A stretch of DNA of 64,000 nt from Ferruginibacter sp. (GTDB lineage: Bacteria > Bacteroidota > Bacteroidia > Chitinophagales > Chitinophagaceae), in NCBI GenBank assembly GCA_025352695.1, contig JANXSK010000170.1, positions 1 to 64,000 of the forward strand, written 5' to 3'. The notes beneath the pieces were generated by a model that saw nothing but the letters and a program-made list of their open reading frames with translations, was not told the origin of the DNA and did not search any database. A program made the translations under genes and the position numbers. This document shows positions 28,336-37,051 of this stretch, piece by piece (the first letter of the stretch is position 1; the number at the start of each line of letters is the position of its first letter).

Positions 28336-31300
28336 CTACAACCCTAAATGATCCTGTTTATTCATTTGATTATCACTTATCATCGAACCTTCCAGCTTTT
28401 TTAAAGCATCAAAGCTTTTTATATAATTGCGTTCAATTAATATTGGTACAATATGTTTACCTGCTAACCTTACTGCATCGCTCGAACCCTTTGCACCTTC
28501 AATGCGTATACAAACCACTAAGTGTCCCTGCCCTTTTACTTCAGGTGCAAAAAAAACATACCAGCCATCATTGATACTTTCGCCTTTAACAATCCTTTCA
28601 GGTGTGCCGGTTTTACCCGCAACCAATATCCCCAGCTTTGTCTTTTTTGGAGCGCTTTGCTCTCTCATATAAGTTGACAGGTATTGCGCATACAGCGAAT
28701 CTTTTACAAGCGCAACGCCTGGTTTAGCAGTCATCGCTTCTCCGTTAATATTTAGTACATACCTGTTAGGCATCAGTACACCATTGTTTGCAATGCCTGC
28801 TGCAATCCTTGCAATAGCAGCAGGTGTTGCTACCAATTCTCCCTGTCCCCATGCCATACCTGAAACGCCTATGTCCCTTGTGCGGCGAATATTTTCGGGG
28901 TTATACCGGCTAAGACTTTTAAATTCTGTTTCTCTCCATAACGTTCGCCACTTTTGCTGCTGTGCAGTATTGTTGGTTTCATTTTCAAAATAATAACCGC
29001 CAACACCATGTAAAAACATCCCAGATTGCATGTACAAGGTGGTCATCTCTTCCTGTAATTTTTCTTCGTTGGCAAGCCGTATAAAAAATGAATTGTTAGA
29101 TTTTACAATGGCACGTTCTATCGTAATCATACCTGCTTCATCCGGTTCTGGACCAGATACCCGAATCAAATCTTTTGGATAAACCCTGATTGTTTTTTTT
29201 GCTGCAGTAGCACCCAGTTTATTAAATGCTGCCAGGGCAGTAACCAGTTTTGCAGTAGAGCCCGGTTGCGAGGCATGGGTAAAACCAATATCTGTATTCA
29301 CGTTCCAGCCAGACAATTTATTTATTTCATTTGCAGATAAACTTAGTTTTTCCCAATCATTCACCGGTGGCAATGGCCAACAGGCAGATGCAATTACGTC
29401 TCCCGTATTATCTTCCATCACAACCACCGAAACTCTTTTTCTATTTACACTGTCATCTCCCTGTATAGCCAATGCTATTTTTGTTTGTAAAACAGCATCC
29501 ATCGTTAGCGTAACATCTCTATTGCGTTTTTTAAACAAGGCAACTTCATGGCTGTTGATACCTGCCGCTAACATATCAGCAAGTGCAGTATAATTTCTTT
29601 TTGTTACAACCATTTCGGTTTCCGTAGCGGGCAAAAATCTTTCCGCACGAAAACGATTGGCACTTACCTGGTATTTTACAACAGGTGCAGGAAATCCCCT
29701 TAATTCAGCAGCATGAGCATATTCTGCGAAATAACCATTGGAGCCTCCTGCAAAAATTCCTGTGTTAGCATCTCCCGTCCAAAAAAACATATGCTCACCA
29801 AAAGGATAATACCTGTCCAGTCTTTTATAGGCCAGTGATTGTATATTCTCCACAGGTATTCCAAGTGCAATCATTGTATCTTTTTGATCATGTACAAGCT
29901 TTGCATCACTCGATGCCAGTAATTTTCCATTCCTGTCGAATACATTACCTGCCTGCAACCTGGCCATTAAAATACTGATGCGTGGGTTATAACTGTATAT
30001 CCTGGCACCGCTGCGATCAGCTACCAACGATGGTTCTACAATCCACTTTTTTTGATTGAGTGTATAACCGGATACATTTATTACAAGCAGAATAATTGCC
30101 ACACAGGCTGCCAGCAAAGCAGGCAGCAAATTTTTATCTTGCCTTTGCGTAATGTATTCCATTTGTACCTGCGTACCACTATGCCGGGATACACTCAATA
30201 AAAATCCTGCGGCAAACATACTGCACAATAACGAAGTACCCCCGTAACTGGTAAAAGGCAACGCCACACCAGATAAGGGCAATGCCCCCGTAGAACCTCC
30301 AGCAATTAATAAAAATTGTACAAAAGTCCCAACACCAATCCCTGCGCATAAATAAAATAAAAAAGGTACCCCCGACTGTCTTCCAATTATAATTGAGCGA
30401 TGTAAATAAATTAAGAATAAAATAAAAATACAGGTGATACCAGCCCATCCAAACTCTTCACCAATGGCCGGTAAAATCATATCTGTATGCGCTTCAGGAA
30501 TTGTCTTGGCAAAACCTTCACCAGCTCCCTGCCCTGTAATACCGCCGGTTGAAATTGCCCAGATACCATTGGCCACCTGATCTCCACCATACACCTGGTT
30601 GTTCCAGGCATCAGACCAGATGGCTTTTCGATCTATCAGTCTTTGTATTGGGCCAGGTATTATTTTTGCAAGCACAGGTATCTTGTCCAATAATAAAAAG
30701 CCACTCACCACTACCAGCGCCATCACTGCAGATTCACTTAATTTCCTTTTAGCAATCAGCATGTACAAGGCGACAGCTGCAGCAGTAATACAGGTTGCAT
30801 ACCATACATTTTTTAAGATCCAGGTTGCAATAGCATACAGTACCATCGATGCCACAACCTGCATAAAATCTCCTCTTGAAAAAGAAAAAAGTATGATGAA
30901 GGTGAAGCAGCATACTATGGCAGGACCAAGATCTCCCAACACTAAAAACAATAAAATAATTGTAACAATTGCAATGACTGCAAACACAAAAAATGAAAGC
31001 CTTTTTTTAAAAGAAGGATACGCAGCAATAAACTTTTCATTTTTTGCAAAGAAGCCTGCAAGGAAAATAATTACCATGTATTTAACTAACTCACTCGGCT
31101 GAAATACGAAAAGATTTATCTTAACGCCGCTGCCTTCCGGACCGGTACCAAATAAAATAGTAAGGAATAATAACCCTGCTACAGCAAGCGCCCATGGCCA
31201 ACCGTTTGCTGCTTTTTTATTGTTATTAAAAATAAATAAACGGTAGAAGCCAGCATCTGGTGTAAACTTTTTAAGATTGATAAACTGTAATATTAATATA

Positions 31301-32463
31301 CCAGCTAGACCAATACAGAAATAAATAAAAGTACTTTTTGCCAGAAAGCGGTCACGCAATGGATCCTGTAAACTAAAGAGCGTTATAAAAGAAATGCCTG
31401 TTAAAATCATTATAACAGGTAGAAGTAGCTGATCTGTAGCAGGAAAACGAAATGTAAAGATTAAATGCAGCAACAGGAAGGCGGCAAAAAAAGTGATTGA
31501 AATAACCCGGAACCATTTGTTTACTTCTTCCGGAGTTCTTACTAAAAATGCTTTTTCTTTTTTGAATGTGCTAAAATCCTTTGCTGAGAAAAGTCGCATG
31601 GTGTGTGGCGACTGAACAAAATTAAAACCTGCATCTCCCTGTAATTTCTCTATGCCTTGCGAACGACCAAATTCATAGCCAGGCTGCAGCGGAATAATTT
31701 CGTACGATTTGTTTTCAGGAAGACCCAAAAAACTATATTTACCAGTAGCATCTGTACGTGCATAGGCATTAAATGAAAGCAATTGCAGGTTTTTAGCGGA
31801 GTCATAGATATACACTTTTCTGATACCATCTTTAAATTGAATCACATTGTTTTCAGTTTCATAACCATCAGATGAAGTACTACTATCCTGCGATATCAAT
31901 AATTTGAGCCTTACCAACGCACCGGAAACAGCTTGAGCATGTTCGTTTTTAATGATGCCGGAAATATGGTATTTCCCTATAGCAACATTGGTTTGGGATG
32001 TAACCGCCAAAGGTTGCTTTTTTTCTTTTTCAAATGATATGGAATCCCTTTCTGAAAAGCCTAATAAATTTCTTGATACTACCACCCTTCTTTTAAATGA
32101 TTTCCCTCCGTTTAAAAAAGCTTCCTCTGCATTTACAAAAAAAAATTTCTTATTCAATTCCCCGAGGTTATCCAGCTTTGAAGCCTTATCCTTTGCCAAC
32201 GATACAGCAGTTGCAATGAATGCGATATCTTTTGGATCCTCATAATATAACCCTTTTTTCAACAGGCTTTTCATACTTTCAGCAGACTTACCGGCATTTA
32301 AGTTTATCATAGTGCCATTTTCAATCCGGATGTTTACTTCGGCAAAATCACGTTGCAATACGGTGAACAATTTCCAAAAAAGCAAGCCCATAATAATACC
32401 AATGAGCAGCAGGCAAATACGTTCAAGCTTTCTGTTTTTAAACCATTGGAAAAGAGGCAACAT
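28336..32463 (-). CDS. SEDS (RodA/FtsW) polymerase fused to class B penicillin-binding protein
   Basis: A 1375-residue polypeptide joining two enzymes normally made separately. Order: a membrane helix (about 16-36); ~290 extracytoplasmic residues with a carboxypeptidase-regulatory-like segment (ISGIIKNEHAQAVSGALVRL...TDATGKYSFLGL); a multi-helix SEDS domain (about 333-770) with GDLGPAI, IPEAHTDMILPAIGEEFGW (D661 at the expected catalytic Asp) and LPFTSYGGTSLL; another helix (about 790-812); then a PBP with S1069-TAK1072 (SxxK), S1122-N-N1124 (SxN) and K1284-TG. So glycan polymerase and transpeptidase are both apparently intact. It starts 6 bases after the PP2C stop. It should build peptidoglycan as a single-chain RodA-PBP2 analogue under kinase/phosphatase control. 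Confidence 0.93.
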   Translation of the reverse strand: MLPLFQWFKNRKLERICLLLIGIIMGLLFWKLFTVLQRDFAEVNIRIENGTMINLNAGKSAESMKSLLKKGLYYEDPKDIAFIATAVSLAKDKASKLDNLGELNKKFFFVNAEEAFLNGGKSFKRRVVVSRNLLGFSERDSISFEKEKKQPLAVTSQTNVAIGKYHISGIIKNEHAQAVSGALVRLKLLISQDSSTSSDGYETENNVIQFKDGIRKVYIYDSAKNLQLLSFNAYARTDATGKYSFLGLPENKSYEIIPLQPGYEFGRSQGIEKLQGDAGFNFVQSPHTMRLFSAKDFSTFKKEKAFLVRTPEEVNKWFRVISITFFAAFLLLHLIFTFRFPATDQLLLPVIMILTGISFITLFSLQDPLRDRFLAKSTFIYFCIGLAGILILQFINLKKFTPDAGFYRLFIFNNNKKAANGWPWALAVAGLLFLTILFGTGPEGSGVKINLFVFQPSELVKYMVIIFLAGFFAKNEKFIAAYPSFKKRLSFFVFAVIAIVTIILLFLVLGDLGPAIVCCFTFIILFSFSRGDFMQVVASMVLYAIATWILKNVWYATCITAAAVALYMLIAKRKLSESAVMALVVVSGFLLLDKIPVLAKIIPGPIQRLIDRKAIWSDAWNNQVYGGDQVANGIWAISTGGITGQGAGEGFAKTIPEAHTDMILPAIGEEFGWAGITCIFILFLIYLHRSIIIGRQSGVPFLFYLCAGIGVGTFVQFLLIAGGSTGALPLSGVALPFTSYGGTSLLCSMFAAGFLLSVSRHSGTQVQMEYITQRQDKNLLPALLAACVAIILLVINVSGYTLNQKKWIVEPSLVADRSGARIYSYNPRISILMARLQAGNVFDRNGKLLASSDAKLVHDQKDTMIALGIPVENIQSLAYKRLDRYYPFGEHMFFWTGDANTGIFAGGSNGYFAEYAHAAELRGFPAPVVKYQVSANRFRAERFLPATETEMVVTKRNYTALADMLAAGINSHEVALFKKRNRDVTLTMDAVLQTKIALAIQGDDSVNRKRVSVVVMEDNTGDVIASACWPLPPVNDWEKLSLSANEINKLSGWNVNTDIGFTHASQPGSTAKLVTALAAFNKLGATAAKKTIRVYPKDLIRVSGPEPDEAGMITIERAIVKSNNSFFIRLANEEKLQEEMTTLYMQSGMFLHGVGGYYFENETNNTAQQQKWRTLWRETEFKSLSRYNPENIRRTRDIGVSGMAWGQGELVATPAAIARIAAGIANNGVLMPNRYVLNINGEAMTAKPGVALVKDSLYAQYLSTYMREQSAPKKTKLGILVAGKTGTPERIVKGESINDGWYVFFAPEVKGQGHLVVCIRIEGAKGSSDAVRLAGKHIVPILIERNYIKSFDALKKLEGSMISDNQMNKQDHLGL

Positions 32464-32469
32464 TGAAAA

Positions 32470-33861
32470 TTATTTATGGGTTGAATTGGTTATAAATATT
32501 GAATCTTTAATCCTTCCGGATACAACTGAATCAGCGAATGATAACGAGTACTGTATAGGTATACGGCAATTAATGAAGCGTATGTTTTTAAAAGTGATAT
32601 TGTTTTTTTGTACAGCAATAGCAACATCAAAATTTTTTAATATAAAACTATCGAGTACAATATTTTTGGCTGATGAACTTATAATGAGTGCAGGTCCTTT
32701 GTACAAGCTATCAGCTAAAATAATTGTACCATTACCCTTAAGATAAAAACTATCTGTATGGATTACAATCGCATCTGTAATTTTCAGCACACTTTCATTT
32801 GCATCCAATGCATAGGTTTTAATCGAATCGCTGGCATGTGAAATTAATTGAAGCAGTTGCTCATTTTTTTTCTTTACGTCCTGAATGGGTAAAATATATT
32901 TTGCAGTTTGTTGAGTATTTCTTTTTACTGCTATTGTAAAGACACCTACCAATAGGGCAATAAAAAATATTATTAAGAATGCAATTCGGCTAAGACTACC
33001 TTTTTTTGTACGGACTATCTTTTGAATTGGTATTTCCACTTTTGTAACAACCTTAGATATAACTTCTTCTCTTTTTCTTTCAACAAGTATGGGTACTGGC
33101 TTTTGTGCTGGTTGCTTATTATTTTCCACTAACACTGCGGTTATATTATCATTTCCTCCAGCAGCATTGGCTGCATCAATTAATGCTTTTGCTTTTTCGG
33201 CCAAGGTCTTTTCTACTGTCAGTATAGAAATAATGGTAGCAGAGCTAATCATATCGGTAAGTCCATCACTGCATAAAAGAAGTACATCACCCGAAAGAAA
33301 AGGAGATTCGCCAGTCTCAATAAAATCAGCTGCGGCAGTAATATCATCTTCAAATCCCAATGCCTTATTTATTTCGTTGCGCCTTGGATGCCGCATAGCT
33401 TCTTCCTCTGATAACTTGCCAGATTCCTCCAAAAAACCAACCGCGGAATGATCCTTTGATATTTTTATCAGCGATCGATCCCTGAGCAGGTAAATCCTGG
33501 TATCGCCGACATGCGCATACCAAAACTTGTTGTTTTTTATATCCGCCACCGCACATGTAAGTACGCAAGCCATGCGCTCATTGTTAGTCCCTGCTTTTTT
33601 TTGCTGATTAATTTTTGCATTGGCAGCAACAATGGCTAGCTGAAGGGTTTTAACTACATCTTCCGAAAGCGTCTCTAATTTTTTCATGATAACAGACCGG
33701 GCGATTGCAGCAGCAATATCCCCACCTTCGTAGCCGCCCACACCGTCGATAACACAGGCTACCAGAAAACGTTTGTCGATAATTTCCCTGACAAAAAAAG
33801 TGTCCTCATTTTTATCCCGTCGTTTACCCTTATCCGTAATGCCATAAAAATATTCAGCCAT
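32470..33861 (-). CDS. PP2C-family Ser/Thr phosphatase with membrane helix and extracytoplasmic beta-rich tail
   Basis: A 463-residue protein. The N-terminal ~245 residues form a PP2C phosphatase: GKRRDKNEDTF (metal Asp), CVIDGVGGYEGG (DGVGG, residues 39-43), LLLCSDGLTDM and GGNDNITAVLVE. A basic linker (KGSLSR) and one membrane helix (about 288-308; IAFLIIFFIALLVGVFTIAV) follow, then ~140 extracytoplasmic residues with short parallel-beta-helix-like repeats (GTIILADSLYKGPALIISSS; NNITFKNIRFINCRIPIQYS). It should reverse the kinase's phosphorylation, like PstP. ATG at 33861 overlaps the stop of the 31-residue gene upstream. Confidence 0.92.
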   Translation of the reverse strand: MAEYFYGITDKGKRRDKNEDTFFVREIIDKRFLVACVIDGVGGYEGGDIAAAIARSVIMKKLETLSEDVVKTLQLAIVAANAKINQQKKAGTNNERMACVLTCAVADIKNNKFWYAHVGDTRIYLLRDRSLIKISKDHSAVGFLEESGKLSEEEAMRHPRRNEINKALGFEDDITAAADFIETGESPFLSGDVLLLCSDGLTDMISSATIISILTVEKTLAEKAKALIDAANAAGGNDNITAVLVENNKQPAQKPVPILVERKREEVISKVVTKVEIPIQKIVRTKKGSLSRIAFLIIFFIALLVGVFTIAVKRNTQQTAKYILPIQDVKKKNEQLLQLISHASDSIKTYALDANESVLKITDAIVIHTDSFYLKGNGTIILADSLYKGPALIISSSAKNIVLDSFILKNFDVAIAVQKNNITFKNIRFINCRIPIQYSLSFADSVVSGRIKDSIFITNSTHK

Positions 33862-33949
33862 TTTTGTGCGTTTGTTTTATGTCAGAAAAATGTGCTATCA
33901 GCAACACTACGCTAATTACCAATAATCCTATCGCCAATAATTTATCCAT
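33854..33949 (-). CDS. 31-residue single-helix membrane peptide
   Basis: A tiny frame filling the space between two cluster genes: ATG at 33949 is one base past the stop of the FhaA-like gene, and its TGA overlaps the PP2C ATG (ATGGCTGA). It starts MDKLLAIGLLVISVVLLIAH, a single membrane helix, with a short polar tail (FSDIKQTHKNG). Exact packing between real genes is the main support. It may be a membrane anchor or partner for the phosphatase or the SEDS-PBP enzyme, or only a translational-coupling leader. Confidence 0.55.
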   Translation of the reverse strand: MDKLLAIGLLVISVVLLIAHFSDIKQTHKNG

Positions 33950-33950
33950 C

Positions 33951-34901
33951 TTATACTTTAAATATGTTGATAGAAACAATACCATTCAAAACAATTCTTG
34001 AGTTCAAGGGAAGCTCTGTCCATGTTGGCGCATCCACAATGCTGTTTGTTACTTCATTTTCATTAACAATAGTCTTTTCACCGAAAGAAGCAAGAAAAAA
34101 TTTATCTGTATTTTTATCATACCGTATTGATAGATGCGGTGTAGATACCCATTCGGAAGGAATGCGAAAAACGCTGTGCTGTTCTGGCTTTTCATCTATT
34201 CCAGCAACAATAATAGTTTCTGCTTTTATAAGGTATTCCAGCTTCTTTCCGGCATATTGTTTATCAGGGAGGGTAGCTTCCAAACGAGCCAGGTACCTTG
34301 GAATTTTGGCATCATTTACATCGCCCAATACCAGGCTTTCGTTCCATGGAATTTCGTAATAACCATCGCTGTAAAAAGTAAAGTCATTTAAAATTTCATC
34401 TGCAATATCTAATGTTTGCGCAATTCCAGTTTGGCGGGGAATAAAAGTAACCCGCAGATTTTCTTCTTTTTGCTGAACAGTACCCGGTAAAAGTTTACCA
34501 ATAAAACTCTTATCCCCTTTCTCGTAATCGGGATGGGAAACAAAACGAAAAACCCACTTATTTGCAGATGCAGTTACTTTTTTTCCTTTTTGCCTGTGCT
34601 CCTTTAATATGCCATAAAATGCTTTTACAGATTCTTTTATAATAAGTGAAAATATGCCCCTATTGTTATCCATAAACTTATTATAATCAGGCGGACTGAA
34701 ACAGATAATATATTCATGATAAAAAATAATCCTGTCTGCAAATGAAAGTTCAGTAACCGATTCCTGAAATTTTTCAATAATATATTTATAAACAAGATCC
34801 GGTGTCATAAAAGACGTTTCAGTAATACCCGTTTCTTTTTTTAGAAACCAGTTATGTACTCCGGTGCGTTGCCAGAACGTAGGTTTTGTAGTGGTATGCA
34901 T
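33951..34901 (-). CDS. FhaA-like protein (N-terminal DUF3662-like region, divergent C-terminal FHA-like fold)
   Basis: The product starts MHTTTKPTFWQRTGVHNWFL (start at 34901; the frame is open to 34958 but the extra residues look unconserved). Residues ~30-150 include ADRIIFYHEYIICFSPPDYNKFM, which resembles the 'vPN-x-y-x-v-x-LSpxDye' pattern of the FhaA DUF3662 domain. The last ~75 residues (HLSIRYDKNTDKFFLASFGEKT...LPLNSRIVLNGIVSINIF) look like the C-terminal strands of an FHA sandwich without the usual SxxH motif. First gene of the cluster, co-oriented, one base from the next gene. Family assignment is by eye. Confidence 0.6.
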   Translation of the reverse strand: MHTTTKPTFWQRTGVHNWFLKKETGITETSFMTPDLVYKYIIEKFQESVTELSFADRIIFYHEYIICFSPPDYNKFMDNNRGIFSLIIKESVKAFYGILKEHRQKGKKVTASANKWVFRFVSHPDYEKGDKSFIGKLLPGTVQQKEENLRVTFIPRQTGIAQTLDIADEILNDFTFYSDGYYEIPWNESLVLGDVNDAKIPRYLARLEATLPDKQYAGKKLEYLIKAETIIVAGIDEKPEQHSVFRIPSEWVSTPHLSIRYDKNTDKFFLASFGEKTIVNENEVTNSIVDAPTWTELPLNSRIVLNGIVSINIFKV

Positions 34902-34958
34902 GAGCAATTCTTTTATTTTAAAGCTTGGCGAACAGTTTAATGATATAAGAAAATACAT

Positions 34959-35555
34959 AGCTCTCCTTACATCTTATAGTGTTACCGTAAATTTTGTGCA
35001 GTAAAATTTTATGCCCTTGTGCTATTGTTTAAATTTAAAATTGTTTCTCCTACTATAGAAAGTGATTTGGTAATTATGGCCAATTTAAACCAAATTGAAT
35101 ATTGGTTAAAAAAATCAATAATTATTTGAGAGATGAAATTAACAGACAATTTCTTAACGTATTGCCAAAGTTGATTGCCTATTTAGTGAAAGAAAGCATA
35201 AAATTTTGAATGAATGTTAGAGATGCCATTCAATGTCGGGTTAGTGCTAAACTAATTGACTTATGAAACTCGGTTTAAAATTTCAGCCTTTTTATTTGCA
35301 GCCTTAATTTTTTTGCTTCTTTTTTTATCAAGTAAAAAAAGAAAAGAGGGTCTAATACAATATTGTAATGGCTTAGCGAACTAAATGCTTATTAATAAAA
35401 ATTTATTGTGTCAATCAACTTATATTATCAAAAATTATCTATTCAGTCTCAACTGCTATTTCAATTGTAACTTTAAGTATCTATAGATTTTTTATATAAA
35501 AAGAATTGGTACAGTTTATTTATAAAACATTCTTTAAACTTTTAATACATCAGCC
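34959..35555. other. Divergent intergenic region
   Basis: About 600 AT-rich bases between the divergently oriented kinase/SEDS-PBP cluster (minus) and the broken aminopeptidase gene (plus). It should hold the cluster's promoter, but no clear TAnnTTTG/TTTG pair was found on the minus strand. A 40-codon hydrophobic frame around 35263-35384 would need a one-base correction to be read; I do not call it a gene. Confidence 0.5.
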
Positions 35556-36954
35556 ATGTTTAACAAAGAAATTTATAGCAGTCGACGCAAACAATTGAAA
35601 AACCTTGTTGGCACCGGAATTGTTTTATTGATTGGCAATGAGCAGAGCAGTATGTCGTTTAAAGACAATTGGTATCCTTACCGGCAGGACAGTTCTTTCC
35701 TTTATTTTACCGGACTTGATGTACCTGGACTTGCCGCCGTAATAGATATTGATAAAGATAAAGAAGTAATTTTTGGAGAAGCTAGTGGCGTTGAGGATAT
35801 TATATGGAATGGACATAACCCATCTTTGCAAATAATGGCATAACTTTCAGGATGCAGCACCATAAAGCCTTTTAAAGAATTGGGCGCTTTTATTAAAACA
35901 GTCAACAACAGCAAACAAACCATTCATTATTTGCCGCCTTACCGGCCAGAACATACGCTTGTACTGAGTCATTTATTATTAAATTCCATTAACTAATATT
36001 ACAGCATCAGTATCAACAAATCTTATTAAAGCAGTAGTAGCACTTCGTTCTATAAAGGATGAGGAGGAAGTGGAAGAAATAAAAAAAACGGTCGCCATAA
36101 CTGAAGCAATGCTGCTTGCTGGCCTGCGTGTTAGTCGTGCAGGTTTAACAGAAGCACAGATAGCCGGGCAAGTACAAGCAGTGGCAATTAGCGGCGGCGG
36201 CAACCTTTCTTTCCCTACGATACTAACAACTCATGGAGAGATATTACACAATCATTATCGCAACCATATTTTATCAGCAGGTAAAATGGTTTTATTGGAT
36301 TGCGGTGCAGAAACAGCCCTGCATTATGCCGGCGATCTTACCCGTATATTTCCTGTAGATGCTACTTTTTCACCTTTGCAAAAAGATGTGTATAACATTG
36401 TATTGAATGCGCTACAAACTTCCGCCACAGCACTACTACCTGGAAAATTATTTAAAGACGTTCACTTGCTTGCAGCAGAAAAACTAACCGAAGGGTTAAT
36501 TGCATTGGGCTTGATGAAAGGAGATGCAACAGAAGCGGTTGCTGCAGGTGCACACACATTATTTTTTCAATGTGGATTCTGTCACATGATGGGACTTGAT
36601 GTACACGATATGGAAAACTTGGGCGAACAGTATGTTGGTTATACGCCTGAAATGAAAAAAAGCAGTGCGTTTGGTTTAAAGAGTTTACGACTTGGCAAGG
36701 CATTGGAAAAAGGCTTTGTAGTAACTGTTGAACCCGGACTTTATTTTATTCCGGAACTAATGGATATATGGGCAGCAGAAAAAAAACTAACACAGTTTAT
36801 TAACTACAATCAATTAGCTTCTTTTAGAAATTTTGGCGGCATTCGGATTGAAGACAATTACCTTATAACACCAACAGGCAACGAACTGCTGAACACTATT
36901 TTACCAAAAAAGGTAGCAGAAATTGAAGCCATTAGAAATGAGGCTTTAAGGTAA
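35556..36954 (+). pseudogene. pepP: X-Pro aminopeptidase (M24, aminopeptidase P), broken by a stop and a frameshift
   Basis: Frame 1 from ATG 35556 gives the AMP_N domain (DNWYPYRQDSSFLYFTGLD) to a TAA at 35841-35843, and continues in the same frame (LSGCSTIKPFKELGAFIK...YLPPYRPEHTL) to about 35990. Homology then shifts by +1 into a frame running to 36954 (NLIKAVVALRSIKDEEEVEEI...). The M24 metal ligands are all there: LLDCGAE, YAGDLTRIFP, CHMMGLDVHDME, VEPGLYF and GGIRIEDNYL. Corrected length (~465 codons) fits the family, which removes an N-terminal residue before Pro. With two independent lesions it is a pseudogene unless the sequence is wrong. Confidence 0.85.
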
Positions 36955-37051
36955 ATACTTATTTTTAAAAGTTACCTGATGATTTATAATTATTGGAAGA
37001 AGAAAAGATTTTCCATGTTGTATAATTAATATTTTTTAATTATGCGCTTCA

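Noticed and set aside
35263-35384. Hydrophobic frame MKLGLK... needing a one-base correction
   Set aside because: Only 40 codons, requires an assumed deletion and has no conserved neighbour; may be chance.
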